From contig JAZSOH010000015.1 of the NCBI GenBank assembly GCA_045536815.1, forward strand, positions 1-18,801: a stretch of 18,801 bases of DNA, given 5' to 3'. A program made the position numbers and the translations under genes. Positions 7,393 through 15,853 of this stretch are shown here, piece by piece. The notes under the pieces were generated by a model. That model ran no database searches, was not told the DNA's origin, and worked only from the letters and a program-made list of their open reading frames with translations. Source of the stretch: UMGS1279 sp045536815 (GTDB taxonomy: Bacteria > Bacillota > Clostridia > Oscillospirales > Acutalibacteraceae). How positions within the stretch are numbered: the first letter of the stretch is position 1; each line of letters starts with the position of its first letter.

Positions 7393-7426
7393 AAAAACAG
7401 CACCGAACCAGTTCGGTGCTGTTTTT
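7393..7426. terminator. Shared terminator between the MFS gene and nagB
   Basis: A near-perfect 16-bp palindrome, AAAAACAGCACCGAAC/GTTCGGTGCTGTTTTT. It lies between two convergent genes and has a U-tract on both strands, so it should stop transcription from either side. Confidence 0.92.
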
Positions 7427-7439
7427 CTTTTAATTTAAA

Positions 7440-8171
7440 TTAAAACGGATATGCGTCCTCATCACAAATAAGTGTTACATCGGGGTGGAACTGTAAAATT
7501 GATGCAGGAACCTGAGGGTCAACAGGACCCCAGAAGGTCTTCTTAAGGATTTCTTTTTTATCTGCACCCGTTACAACCATAACAATTTTCTTAGCCGCCA
7601 TAATTGTACCGATACCCATTGTAAAGGCCGCTCTCGGAACCTCGTCAATAGAGTCAAAGAAACGTTTGTTAGCGTCAATAGTCATCTCGGTAAGTTTAAC
7701 CTCGTGGGTCATTGCGGGGAAATAGGTGTCAGGCTCATTAAAGCCAATATGTCCGTCATGACCAATGCCAAGAAGCTGAAGGTCAACGCCGCCCCATTCT
7801 TCAATTTGTTCTTCATAAGCCTTACACATAGCGTCAACATCTTCAGCAAGACCTAAGGGAACTATTGTGTTTTCGGGCTTAATTGAAATATGGTCAAGCA
7901 AATTATCCTGCATAAATTTGCGGTAGCTTTGCTCATGTGTGGGGGCAAGACCCTTATATTCATCAAGGTTAGCAGAACGAACCTTGCTAAAATCTATTCT
8001 GCCGGCTTTTTCTCTTTCAATAAGCTCTTTATAAAGCGGAAGGGGTGTTGAACCTGTGGCAAGACCGATTACACAAGCGGGTTTTGCCATAATTTCTGCC
8101 TCGAACAAATCTGCCGCAAGGCTACCAACCTCTTCTTTTGTTTTTGCAACATAAATTTTTGGATGTAACAC
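7440..8171 (-). CDS. nagB: Glucosamine-6-phosphate deaminase
   Basis: 243 residues, typical of the short Firmicute form without the C-terminal allosteric extension. It converts glucosamine 6-phosphate to fructose 6-phosphate and ammonia in the cytoplasm. The phosphate-binding GLATGSTPLPLY (36-47) is present. So are the NLDEYKGL motif (D70) and GIGHDGHIGFNEP (135-147), which hold the residues matching the E. coli catalytic D141, H143 and E148 (here D139, H141, E146). The start is GTG with AAAGGAGA upstream. It is the last gene of the dehydrogenase unit, 16 bp after the hydrolase gene. No other amino sugar genes are near. Confidence 0.94.
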   Translation of the reverse strand: MLHPKIYVAKTKEEVGSLAADLFEAEIMAKPACVIGLATGSTPLPLYKELIEREKAGRIDFSKVRSANLDEYKGLAPTHEQSYRKFMQDNLLDHISIKPENTIVPLGLAEDVDAMCKAYEEQIEEWGGVDLQLLGIGHDGHIGFNEPDTYFPAMTHEVKLTEMTIDANKRFFDSIDEVPRAAFTMGIGTIMAAKKIVMVVTGADKKEILKKTFWGPVDPQVPASILQFHPDVTLICDEDAYPF

Positions 8172-8187
8172 TGTAATTTCTCCTTTG

Positions 8188-8811
8188 CTAATTAAAAACT
8201 ATTGTTTCCCCTATTTCGGGTATATGAATATTTCGTTCGTTTCGTATATTATTTTCTACCGTTTCCCAAATAATTTTACCATCGCCCTCTTTACTCGGCA
8301 TATGCAGTAAGACTATTTCTTTTGCACCTGAATTTTTGGTGAGGCGAAAAGCAGACTCGGTAGCAAAATATGTAAACGGAACAAACAAAACATCAGGCTT
8401 TTCAAACGCCGCCATACTTTTTAGTGTAACGGGCGAAGCATCACCCATAAACCAAATTCTTTTACTGCCTGATATTACAAAGCTAAAATGCTTTATATCA
8501 AACATACCAATATGGCGAGTTAAAACCGACTCAATTTTAACTTTACCAAAAACCGCTTCATTCTCCCCTCTTGGATAAACAAGCATTTTGGGATATTTTT
8601 CGCTAAAAAGCACGGCAAATTCTTTATCAAAATGGTCGGTATGGGTATGGGTAAACGCCACAATATCGGGAAGATTTTCTAAAATTTCTCTTCGCAAAGT
8701 TTCGGGCGTTTTAAAATAAGGTTTAATTTCTCCGCAAATGCCGTCTAAAAGCAGTGACGTATTGTCTAGCTTTATTAACACACCGGCATTTGCGGTTCTT
8801 TTAATTTCCAC
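8188..8811 (-). CDS. Small metallo-beta-lactamase-fold hydrolase, UlaG-like
   Basis: 207 residues from the GTG at 8811. The metal-binding signature is THTHTDHFD (H55, H57, D59, H60). A later GDASP supplies the bridging aspartate and VLLHMPS supplies a further histidine. The compact size and the N-terminal EIKRTANAGVLIKLDNTSLLLDG pattern resemble UlaG/YtnP-type cytoplasmic hydrolases of unknown substrate. The start is uncertain: GTG 8811 begins five bases after the E1 stop with no clear ribosome site, and an overlapping frame extends upstream into the E1 gene. Translation may be coupled to E1. Its place between E1 and nagB suggests co-transcription, not a proven shared pathway. Confidence 0.8.
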   Translation of the reverse strand: MEIKRTANAGVLIKLDNTSLLLDGICGEIKPYFKTPETLRREILENLPDIVAFTHTHTDHFDKEFAVLFSEKYPKMLVYPRGENEAVFGKVKIESVLTRHIGMFDIKHFSFVISGSKRIWFMGDASPVTLKSMAAFEKPDVLFVPFTYFATESAFRLTKNSGAKEIVLLHMPSKEGDGKIIWETVENNIRNERNIHIPEIGETIVFN

Positions 8812-8816
8812 CTTAA

Positions 8817-11282
8817 TTATACACCATATTTTGCGCGTCTGCAAGTCTCAGTTTCGGTACAACCGTTCTCAGCGGTATGGCCCGGAAGAGGAACAAGTTT
8901 TTCGTGGATAGCATCTAAAATCCAACCTGCCTGTGGGAAGAAGAATTCATCAAACTCGAAAGGAGGTGTTATCCAGTTACGAGCGCCTACAACTACAGGC
9001 GGTGCATCAAGATCGTCAAAGCAAAGCTCGGTAATATTCTTAGCAACATCATTTAGGAACGAACCACGAGCACAAGCATCGGAAACGAGAACAACTCTAC
9101 CTGTCTTTTTAACCGACTCAATAATCTTAGTGTAGTCAAGCGGAACTAAAGAATGAAGGTTGATAACCTCGGCTTCCATACCGTATTTTTCGCTAAGAGT
9201 TTTAGCGGCATCCATAGCACGATAAAGTGCGGCGCCGATTGTAAGAATTGTTACATCTTTACCGTCGCGAACCTTATTAACATCACCAAATTCAATTTCA
9301 TAACGCTCAGCCGGTACGCCACCCTCGTGGAACTGTTCGCCAACGTCATAAATTCTCTGACTTTCAAAGAAAACAACGGGGTCGGTACCCTTAAGGGCGG
9401 TTTCCATAAGACCTTTAGCCTCCCAAGGTGTTGCAGGGAAGCAAACTTTAAGACCCGGAATATGAGCGCAAAGTGCGGTCCAGTCCTGAGAGTGCTGTGC
9501 GCCGTACTTAGAGCCAACCGACACACGAAGAACAACCGGCATCTTTAAAATACCTGCAGACATAGCCTGCCATTTGGACATTTGGTTAAAGATTTCGTCA
9601 CCTGCACAACCGATAAAGTCAGCGTACATAAGTTCAATAAGAGCGCGACCACCCGACAAAGCGTAACCAACCGCCGAGCCAACAATAGCGGCCTCAGCAA
9701 TAGGAGAATCAAACAAACGACAATGTGGGAATGCGTCCATCATTCCGCGATAGATAGCGAATGCGCCGCCCCAATAACGAACGTCTTCACCATATGTAAT
9801 AAGGGTTGGGTCTTCATAGAAGCGGTCAAAAATAACCTCAGAAATAGCATCACGAAGATTAAAGAGCTTCATTTTAGAAACGGGTTTACCATCAACAATC
9901 GGGCAACGTTCCTTCTCTTTAAGCTTTTTATAAGCAGGAACCTCTTCCTTAGGCATATTAACCTCAGGCTCACGGTCGTCAAACTTTTCTACCTTCTCGT
10001 TAGAGAACATAAGACGTTCAACAACTGCAGGGTCTGCTTTGAAGTCAACATAAGGGCTAATAGCGGGGTCTGAGGCCGCTTTGCAAATCATTGTCATACG
10101 CTCAGCAGTCTTAGCGATAATCTCTTCAAGCTTATCATCGGTTGTAACACCTGCATCAACAAGGCCCTTACGATATGTAACCATTGGGTCCATCTCTTTC
10201 CAAGCTTCCATCTCTTCTTTAGAGCGGTAAGCGTTCTGGTCAGAGGTAGAATGACCTGAGAAGCGGTAAGTAATTGTATCAAGTAAAACAGGACCTTCGC
10301 CCTTACGGAGAATTTCAAGCTTACGCTCCATAGCGTCGATAACTGCCAAAGGATTAAAGCCGTCAATACGCTCGGCATAGAACTGGTTGGGGCTAACACC
10401 CGAGCCGATACGAGCAAGCATATCGTAACCCATTGTTTCTCCCCTTGTTTGACCACCCATACCGTAGGAGTTATTAAATACGTTATAAAGAATTGGCATA
10501 CCGCCGTTATGACTTTCCCAAAGGGTATGGAACTGGTCCATAGCGGCAAAGTTCATTGCCTCCCAAACGGGACCGCGAGCCATAGAGCCGTCACCGGAGT
10601 TACAAACAACAATACCTTGTTTATTGTTAACCTTTTTAAATAATGCCGCACCGGTAGCGATAGCTGCAGAGCCACCAACAATAGCGTTATTAGGATAAAT
10701 ACCAAAAGGAAGGAAGAAGGCGTGCATTGAGCCACCCATACCTTTATGGAAACCTGTATCACGAGCAAAAATCTCAGAAAGGGTTCCGTAAAGAATAAAG
10801 CGAGTAGCGAGTTCCTTTACATCGTCTACGGGGCCAAGCTTTTCAGTCGCTCTAAGCGCAGAACCACCAAGGAAGTTTTCCATAATGGTCATAAGGTCTT
10901 GCTCGCTCATTTTATTGATACAAGAAAGAGCTTTAGCTAAAATCTCCGAGTGGCTACGATGTGAGCCGAAAGTAAAGTCGTTTTGGTCGAGCAAATATGC
11001 CTGACCAACACAAGCCGCCTCTTGACCGATAGAAAGGTGAGCGGGGCCTGGATATGTAGTTTCGATACCGTTATAAACACCCTGTGTTTTAATGAGGTTA
11101 AGCATCGACTCAAACTCACGAAGAACAGTAATGTCGTGGTAAATACCAACCAAAGCATCGTCGCCATATTTTTTGCGCTCATCTTTAATTGTTTTGTTAT
11201 AAGTATTAACAGGTATATCGTCGAAGGTGATTTTACCTGCTTTTCTTGTTTCAATAGGGTCTACATACAAACTTTTAGGCAT
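8817..11282 (-). CDS. 2-oxoacid dehydrogenase E1, fused alpha and beta chains
   Basis: 821 residues. The alpha half (about 40-430) has the thiamine diphosphate motif starting GDGS at 230 and ending NNSYG at 270. It also has DTITYRFSGHSTSD, the phosphorylation-loop-like region of E1 alpha. A charged linker (about 430-465) leads to the beta half, with YGEDVRYWGGAF, FDSPIAEAAIVGSAVGYA (E530 in the cofactor-activating position) and the C-terminal transketolase-like domain. The enzyme decarboxylates a 2-oxoacid or cleaves acetoin and passes the acyl group to lipoyl-E2. E1 is usually encoded as two genes of roughly 330 residues each, so this is a fusion with extra N-terminal and linker sequence. 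AAGGAGG precedes the ATG. The substrate is not decided by sequence; pyruvate and acetoin are both reasonable. Confidence 0.93.
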   Translation of the reverse strand: MPKSLYVDPIETRKAGKITFDDIPVNTYNKTIKDERKKYGDDALVGIYHDITVLREFESMLNLIKTQGVYNGIETTYPGPAHLSIGQEAACVGQAYLLDQNDFTFGSHRSHSEILAKALSCINKMSEQDLMTIMENFLGGSALRATEKLGPVDDVKELATRFILYGTLSEIFARDTGFHKGMGGSMHAFFLPFGIYPNNAIVGGSAAIATGAALFKKVNNKQGIVVCNSGDGSMARGPVWEAMNFAAMDQFHTLWESHNGGMPILYNVFNNSYGMGGQTRGETMGYDMLARIGSGVSPNQFYAERIDGFNPLAVIDAMERKLEILRKGEGPVLLDTITYRFSGHSTSDQNAYRSKEEMEAWKEMDPMVTYRKGLVDAGVTTDDKLEEIIAKTAERMTMICKAASDPAISPYVDFKADPAVVERLMFSNEKVEKFDDREPEVNMPKEEVPAYKKLKEKERCPIVDGKPVSKMKLFNLRDAISEVIFDRFYEDPTLITYGEDVRYWGGAFAIYRGMMDAFPHCRLFDSPIAEAAIVGSAVGYALSGGRALIELMYADFIGCAGDEIFNQMSKWQAMSAGILKMPVVLRVSVGSKYGAQHSQDWTALCAHIPGLKVCFPATPWEAKGLMETALKGTDPVVFFESQRIYDVGEQFHEGGVPAERYEIEFGDVNKVRDGKDVTILTIGAALYRAMDAAKTLSEKYGMEAEVINLHSLVPLDYTKIIESVKKTGRVVLVSDACARGSFLNDVAKNITELCFDDLDAPPVVVGARNWITPPFEFDEFFFPQAGWILDAIHEKLVPLPGHTAENGCTETETCRRAKYGV

Positions 11283-11306
11283 TTTTATTTTCCTCCTTAA
11301 GCTTCA

Positions 11307-12674
11307 TTAAATATGAAAAATTGCTTCACGAATTATTTCCGCAACAGTCGGGTGCGGGAAAACGAGCTTTTGTAAGCGGTTGGGTGTAAGTTCGGTATCA
11401 ACCATCATTGTAGCTGTCATAATAATTTCCGAAGCGTAAGAGCCAACCATGTGACAACCTACCAAACGATTACGGTCGGTATCAACAACAATTTTGATAA
11501 AACCTTTACCGCCGTTTGTTTCGGCAAGATATCGACCTGCATAAGACATTGGAAGTTTAACTTCCTTAACCTTCATACCCTTTTCCTCGGCCTGTTCCTT
11601 GCTAAGACCTACACTTGCAACCTCGGGGTCGGTATAAATAACCGAAGGAATTACGTCGTAACGCATTTCATCATTCTTGCCAAGCATATGATTAACGGCA
11701 ACCTCAGCCTCTCTATAGGCTGTATGCGCAAGCATAAGTTTTCCATTACAGTCGCCAATAGCGTAAACGCCCGATACATTTGTGCAAAGATGGCGGTCGG
11801 TTTTAACTGCCGCTCTATCCATCTCAATTTGAAGTGTTTCAAGGCCAATATCTGCAGTGGAGGGCTTTCTACCCGCCGAAAGAAGTACCTTATCACAAAA
11901 TAGTTCCTTCTTCTCGCCGTTTTCTTCATAAATAACGCTTTTTTCTTTAACCTCAAGCACTTTAGAAGAAAGTTTAAATTCCATACCGCGTTTTGTAAAT
12001 GCGTCGGTAAGAACCTTACAAATTTCAGGGTCGGTAGCGCCGGCAATTTTAGGCATCATCTCAATTACTGTTACCTTTGTACCAACACTTGCAAAATAAT
12101 AAGCCATTTCAAGACCAATTACTCCGCCACCGATAACAACAAGATTTTGAGGCAAGGTTTTTTCATCTAAAACCTCGCGATTAGTAACAACAAAACCGCT
12201 TTCTATTCCCTCTTTAAGTCCTGGTACGGGAGGAACTACAGTTTCAGAGCCAGTAGCAATTACAAGCTTTTTACCTTCATATTTTTCTCCCGCTGCCTCA
12301 ACAACAAAGCCGTTTTGACCTCTACCAACGATTTTAGCGCTTTCGCTAATAACAGTTACCTTATTAGCCTTCATAGTAGCGCCTACACCTGCGACAAGGG
12401 TTTTAACAACACTATTCTTGCGGTCAATAACTTTTGCATGGTCATATTTTACATTTTCTGCAGTCACGCCAAAAGCTTCGCTTTCTTTTGCGTGACGGTA
12501 CATTTTAGAAGAATTAAGTAGTGTTTTGGTGGGGATACAGCCTTCATTAAGACAGGTTCCGCCAAGCGCTTTTTTCTCAAAAACTGCGGCCTTCATTCCG
12601 CCTTGAGCCGCGCGCTCGGCACAAAGATATCCACCGGGGCCACCGCCCAAAACTAGTACATCAAAAAGTTCCAT
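11307..12674 (-). CDS. lpdA: Dihydrolipoyl dehydrogenase (E3)
   Basis: 455 residues, usual length. FAD-binding GGGPGGYLCAE lies at the N-terminus. The redox-active disulfide is C41/C46 in GGTCLNEGCIPTK. A second nucleotide fold, VVIGGGVIGLEMAYYFASVG, binds NAD. The C-terminal dimerisation domain ends with HPTVAE, whose H441/E446 form the catalytic dyad. The protein reoxidises the dihydrolipoyl group of E2 and produces NADH. There is no N-terminal lipoyl domain, unlike some Firmicute E3 proteins. The gene starts ten bases after the E2 stop, with AGGAGGGG as ribosome site, and precedes E1 by 24 bp. All catalytic residues are intact. Confidence 0.96.
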   Translation of the reverse strand: MELFDVLVLGGGPGGYLCAERAAQGGMKAAVFEKKALGGTCLNEGCIPTKTLLNSSKMYRHAKESEAFGVTAENVKYDHAKVIDRKNSVVKTLVAGVGATMKANKVTVISESAKIVGRGQNGFVVEAAGEKYEGKKLVIATGSETVVPPVPGLKEGIESGFVVTNREVLDEKTLPQNLVVIGGGVIGLEMAYYFASVGTKVTVIEMMPKIAGATDPEICKVLTDAFTKRGMEFKLSSKVLEVKEKSVIYEENGEKKELFCDKVLLSAGRKPSTADIGLETLQIEMDRAAVKTDRHLCTNVSGVYAIGDCNGKLMLAHTAYREAEVAVNHMLGKNDEMRYDVIPSVIYTDPEVASVGLSKEQAEEKGMKVKEVKLPMSYAGRYLAETNGGKGFIKIVVDTDRNRLVGCHMVGSYASEIIMTATMMVDTELTPNRLQKLVFPHPTVAEIIREAIFHI

Positions 12675-12684
12675 ATTACCCCTC

Positions 12685-13920
12685 CTATTTAACTAACAAA
12701 GCAGTGAAATTCTCAAGAGTTTCACCGAGCTCTTTTAGGAAGCGGGAAGCAGGACTACCATCAATAGCGCGATGGTCGTATGTAAGGCTAAGGCCCATAG
12801 CGGGATAAAGCTCAATACCCGCATCACCCTTACGCACCCTGTCAACCGCTTTACAAACACCCAAAATACCGGTTTGAGGAGGATTGATTACTGGTGTAAA
12901 GGTTTCAATACCAAGACTTCCAAGGTTAGATACGGTAAAAGAGCCGCCTGTTAGCTTGTCAGGGCTAATGTTACCCTCACGGCACTGGGCCGCAAGTTCT
13001 TTAACCTCTTTAGAAATTTCGAGCAGGCTCTTCTCGTCAGCGTGGAAGATGGTGGGAACCATAAGTCCTCTAGGTGTATCAACCGCAACGCCTAAGTTAA
13101 CGTGGCTGAAAAGTCTTATACTGCTATCATCTAACATATGAGCGTTAAGGTCTGGGAATTTAAGGAGTGTGCGGGATACTGCAAACAAAACGATATCGCC
13201 AAGTGTAATTCCTGCATACTCGCCACCCATGGCCTTAAGTTGTTTTCTAAGTGATAAAATAACCGAAGCATCAAAGGTAGAGTTATGGGTAAGCTGAGCC
13301 ATAGTAGAAAGTGATGTATGCATCGACTTGCTAATTGCTCTACGGATACCACTAAACTTAACGTCTTTATACTCTTCTTTTGTTTCGGTAGCTACTGTGG
13401 ATACTGAAACAGCAGGATTTTCCATAATAGCCCTTACGTCTCTTTCAATTATTCTGCCGTTAGGGCCTGTAGGTGTTGCGGTAGTAGCATCAACGCCTGC
13501 ACGTTCGGCGAGTTTTTTCGCCCTTGGAGAAATGGCAGATTTGTTACCATCTACTGCAGTAGAAACAACTGTAACCGAAGCAGCCGCTACTTCCTTCTTT
13601 TCTTCTTTAATTTCTACTGGTGCTACCTCTGGTGCAACCTCATTCGCTGCACCATCAGGGCGAAGTGCAGAACAGTCTTCACCCTTAGTTCCAACTGCGC
13701 ACACGTTAACAAGGCATGGAACCTCATCACCTTCACCAAAGAAGATTTCAAGCAAGGTGCCTTCTGCTGTCGACTCACATTCAAAGCTTGCCTTATCGGT
13801 TTCGTAGGTAAAAAGAATATCCCCAATCTTTACCTCGTCGCCGACCTTCTTTTCCCAAGTACCGATAATACAGCTTTCAACCGTGATACCGGCCTTTGGC
13901 ATAATTACTGCGTTTGCCAA
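12685..13920 (-). CDS. Lipoylated acyltransferase (E2) of a 2-oxoacid dehydrogenase complex
   Basis: 411 residues. It has one lipoyl domain (about 3-78) with the lipoylated lysine K43 in ETDKASFE, and an Ala/Glu/Val-rich linker (about 85-125). A peripheral-subunit-binding domain follows (about 129-166: AISPRAKKLAERAGVD, then TGPNGRIIERDV). The catalytic acyltransferase core (about 187-411) ends in YDHRAIDG, with H383 and D387 as active site. It forms the structural core of the complex and moves the acyl group to coenzyme A. The start is TTG with AAGGAGG seven bases upstream. It is the first gene of a five-gene unit. The lipoyl domain contains several cysteines (C17, C48, C69, C74, C83), an oddity with no assigned meaning. 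Confidence 0.94.
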   Translation of the reverse strand: MANAVIMPKAGITVESCIIGTWEKKVGDEVKIGDILFTYETDKASFECESTAEGTLLEIFFGEGDEVPCLVNVCAVGTKGEDCSALRPDGAANEVAPEVAPVEIKEEKKEVAAASVTVVSTAVDGNKSAISPRAKKLAERAGVDATTATPTGPNGRIIERDVRAIMENPAVSVSTVATETKEEYKDVKFSGIRRAISKSMHTSLSTMAQLTHNSTFDASVILSLRKQLKAMGGEYAGITLGDIVLFAVSRTLLKFPDLNAHMLDDSSIRLFSHVNLGVAVDTPRGLMVPTIFHADEKSLLEISKEVKELAAQCREGNISPDKLTGGSFTVSNLGSLGIETFTPVINPPQTGILGVCKAVDRVRKGDAGIELYPAMGLSLTYDHRAIDGSPASRFLKELGETLENFTALLVK

Positions 13921-14090
13921 AATTAACCCTCCTTAAATTTTCAGGCAATTCAAACCTGTTATCTACTAAATTCGCACATCAAAATATAATAGTACACAAC
14001 TAATATGATACAATTACTCGGTTACCAAAATATTATCATATGCTTATTATAATATTAATAAAGTATTATCTTTATATTATCTTATAATAC

Positions 14091-14118
14091 ATTTTACTAC
14101 TTTTTAAGGAATTGTCAA
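14091..14118 (-). promoter_or_regulatory. Sigma-A promoter of the dehydrogenase unit
   Basis: On the minus strand: TTGACA (14113-14118), a 16-bp spacer, TAAAAT (14091-14096). Other TATTAT-like -10s occur further downstream in this A/T-rich stretch, so the exact element is uncertain. Confidence 0.55.
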
Positions 14119-14157
14119 TGAGTTTTAAATAAAAAATATAGTTTTAAAAATAAAAAA

Positions 14158-14186
14158 TTGACTCTTTTGGCATTTTGCTTTATAAT
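14158..14186 (+). promoter_or_regulatory. Sigma-A promoter of lplA
   Basis: TTGACT (14158-14163), a 17-bp spacer and a perfect TATAAT (14181-14186). It is 52 bp upstream of the lplA start codon. Its -35 lies only 40 bp from the -35 of the divergent dehydrogenase promoter. Confidence 0.85.
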
Positions 14187-14238
14187 TACCATAAGCAAAG
14201 CACTTTTAAAGAATCAACTGTAGAGCGAAGGTGATATT

Positions 14239-15210
14239 GTGATTTGTTCTTTAGAAATATTTAAAAGTATAAGTTTTAACCCCTTTGAAAATTTGGCAAA
14301 CGAAAAATATTTGTTCGACTCTTTACCGAAAGATACTCTTAGAATTTTTTTATGGCAAAACGAAAATACTGTTGTTATTGGTAAAAATCAAAATCCTTGG
14401 GTGGAATGTAACTGTGAGCTACTAAAAAAAGACGGTGGGTTTGTTGCGCGAAGGCTTTCGGGTGGCGGCGCAGTATTTCACGACCTAGGTAACCTTAACT
14501 TTACATTTATTTGCCAAAAGGAAGACTTTGATACTCGAAAAAATCTTGAGATTATTAAGCTCGCATTGAAAGAATTTAATATTTCTGCCGAAATTTCGGG
14601 CAGAAATGATATACTTGCAAACGGCAAAAAGTTTTCTGGCAACGCTTTTTATCACACTAAAGACAAGTCCCTTCATCACGGCACAATTCTAATTAAAACA
14701 AGCGCCGAAAAACTTGAGAAATACCTAACTCCTAAAAAAGAAAAACTAGTGGCAAAAGGGGTAAAATCGGTTGAGTCAAGGGTTATAAACCTAAATGAGA
14801 TAAGCCCAAATTTAACACCCCAAAAAACAGCAAAAAACATAATTGCCGCCGCCGAAGAAATATATAAAATAACCGCTAAAGAGCTGCCCTTGCCAAACGA
14901 ATCTCTCACAAAAAAAGACAAAGAGCTTTTTAGTAGTTGGGAGCATATTTTTGGCCGCACTCCCCCATTTTCAATAAAACTTAATAAGCGCTTTTTATGG
15001 GGAGATATCGAGCTTAATATAAATCTTTCGAAAGGCAAAATTTCCGAAATCAAGGTGTTTACCGACTCTTTAGACCACACCCTCTCAGAGAAAATCGAAG
15101 CCGCTCTTTTAGGTGCAAATTACGAAACAAGTGATATCCAAAACAAATTAAAAGATGTTCTCACCCCCGAAATTCTAAAGGATATTTTAACACTTATAAA
15201 AAATCCCTGA
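14239..15210 (+). CDS. lplA: Lipoate-protein ligase A
   Basis: 323 residues, the size of the two-domain LplA. It activates lipoate with ATP and attaches it to lipoyl-domain lysines. The lipoate-binding RRLSGGGAVFHD is at 71-82. GRNDILANGKKFSGNA is at 121-136, with K131 in the position of the catalytic lysine. The C-terminal accessory domain (about 230-323) is present. The start is GTG with GAAGGTGAT upstream. It is divergent from the E2-E3-E1 unit, so its client is most likely that E2 (K43). No lipoate synthase or octanoyltransferase is visible in the window, which suggests scavenging of external lipoate, but such genes could lie elsewhere. The stop codon lies inside the terminator hairpin. 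Confidence 0.93.
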   Translation: MICSLEIFKSISFNPFENLANEKYLFDSLPKDTLRIFLWQNENTVVIGKNQNPWVECNCELLKKDGGFVARRLSGGGAVFHDLGNLNFTFICQKEDFDTRKNLEIIKLALKEFNISAEISGRNDILANGKKFSGNAFYHTKDKSLHHGTILIKTSAEKLEKYLTPKKEKLVAKGVKSVESRVINLNEISPNLTPQKTAKNIIAAAEEIYKITAKELPLPNESLTKKDKELFSSWEHIFGRTPPFSIKLNKRFLWGDIELNINLSKGKISEIKVFTDSLDHTLSEKIEAALLGANYETSDIQNKLKDVLTPEILKDILTLIKNP

Positions 15211-15227
15211 CGAACAAGTCAGGGATT
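15202..15227. terminator. Shared terminator holding both stop codons of a convergent pair
   Basis: A 10-bp stem AATCCCTGAC/GTCAGGGATT with a 6-nt loop. The lplA stop (15208-15210) and the SLOG-gene stop (15219-15221, minus) both lie inside it. The minus-strand U-tract is the better one. Confidence 0.85.
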
Positions 15228-15704
15228 CTCTTTATCATAAACTTCTAATTTTTTTACATTCTTATTTTCTTTTTCTGCGTATTTAAAAGTTTTATAAGCA
15301 CCGCCAACTTTTCTTTCTAAATAAAAAACTATCAAATCGCTGCGGTCAACCATTTTATAATTTCTGTTTAAAACTAGCGCCTTGTAATGCGTCCTTTCTA
15401 GTGATTCAAATATCTCTACATTATCATAATACTCTTCAAAAGACTTCAAATTATTGCGGTAAACTGCCGTTTCATAAGGTAAAACTAATGTATGGCAAAC
15501 ATTACCACTATCATAAATCTTTTTTAGTCTCCTGATAGTTTGAGAAACAAGTATATCGAATTCCCCATTATTCCCAACCAAAAATTCTACATATTCTTTT
15601 CCTGATATAATATTAGTTATTATATTTTCAAGTTGACTTTCTAATAGTGATAAATTTTCAATTTGTCTATGACCAAAAAAGCTAACTGTATAAATATCTA
15701 ACAT
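15219..15704 (-). CDS. SLOG-fold protein, YpsA/DUF1273-like
   Basis: 161 residues from the ATG at 15704, preceded by AGGTGG. An in-frame start at 15728 is less likely. The N-terminus TVSFFGHRQI and the C-terminal YKMVDRSDLIVFYLE followed by GGAYKTFKYAEKEN match the general SLOG Rossmann-like pattern, in which a GG-containing loop and an acidic residue line a nucleotide-ligand pocket. Between them are VEFLVGNNGEFD and VLPYETAVY. It is a cytoplasmic protein with no signal or membrane segment. SLOG proteins are thought to sense or process nucleotide-type ligands, but the role here is unknown. It is divergent from the XRE regulator gene with 149 bp between them. The family call is by pattern only. 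Confidence 0.65.
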   Translation of the reverse strand: MLDIYTVSFFGHRQIENLSLLESQLENIITNIISGKEYVEFLVGNNGEFDILVSQTIRRLKKIYDSGNVCHTLVLPYETAVYRNNLKSFEEYYDNVEIFESLERTHYKALVLNRNYKMVDRSDLIVFYLERKVGGAYKTFKYAEKENKNVKKLEVYDKENP

Positions 15705-15754
15705 AAAACCACCTACTGTTCCTTGCACCTTAAAACAACCAAAATTCTCATATA

Positions 15755-15783
15755 ATTATACTTTTGCTTTAAATATTAGTCAA
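15755..15783 (-). promoter_or_regulatory. Sigma-A promoter of the SLOG gene
   Basis: On the minus strand: TTGACT (15778-15783), a 17-bp spacer and a perfect TATAAT (15755-15760), 51 bp before the start codon. Confidence 0.85.
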
Positions 15784-15853
15784 GTGCTTTTTATTGAGTG
15801 CAGTATAAATTATTTATAAAAAGTATACTAATATATGAGGTTGGTGATTTTTT

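Larger units (their letters stand above)
13921..14238. promoter_or_regulatory. Divergent A/T-rich regulatory region between E2 and lplA
   Basis: 318 bp without a gene, very rich in A and T, particularly 13980-14160. It holds the two divergent promoters annotated separately and a leader of about 165 nt before the E2 start. No riboswitch or clear inverted-repeat operator was recognised. The arrangement would allow the complex and its lipoate ligase to be controlled together. Confidence 0.6.

Noticed and set aside
9582..10549. Several long frames overlapping the E1 gene on both strands
   Set aside because: The E1 reading frame has continuous family similarity across this stretch; the others show no domain pattern and follow from its codon composition.
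13328..13807. A 159-residue plus-strand frame rich in Ser, Thr and Val
   Set aside because: It is the antisense shadow of the E2 linker and subunit-binding domain, with no ribosome site or promoter. The E2 protein on the other strand is unmistakable.
15705..15853. A defence island around the SLOG and XRE genes
   Set aside because: No nuclease, ATPase, toxin or membrane effector is adjacent; the flanking genes are lplA and membrane transport genes.
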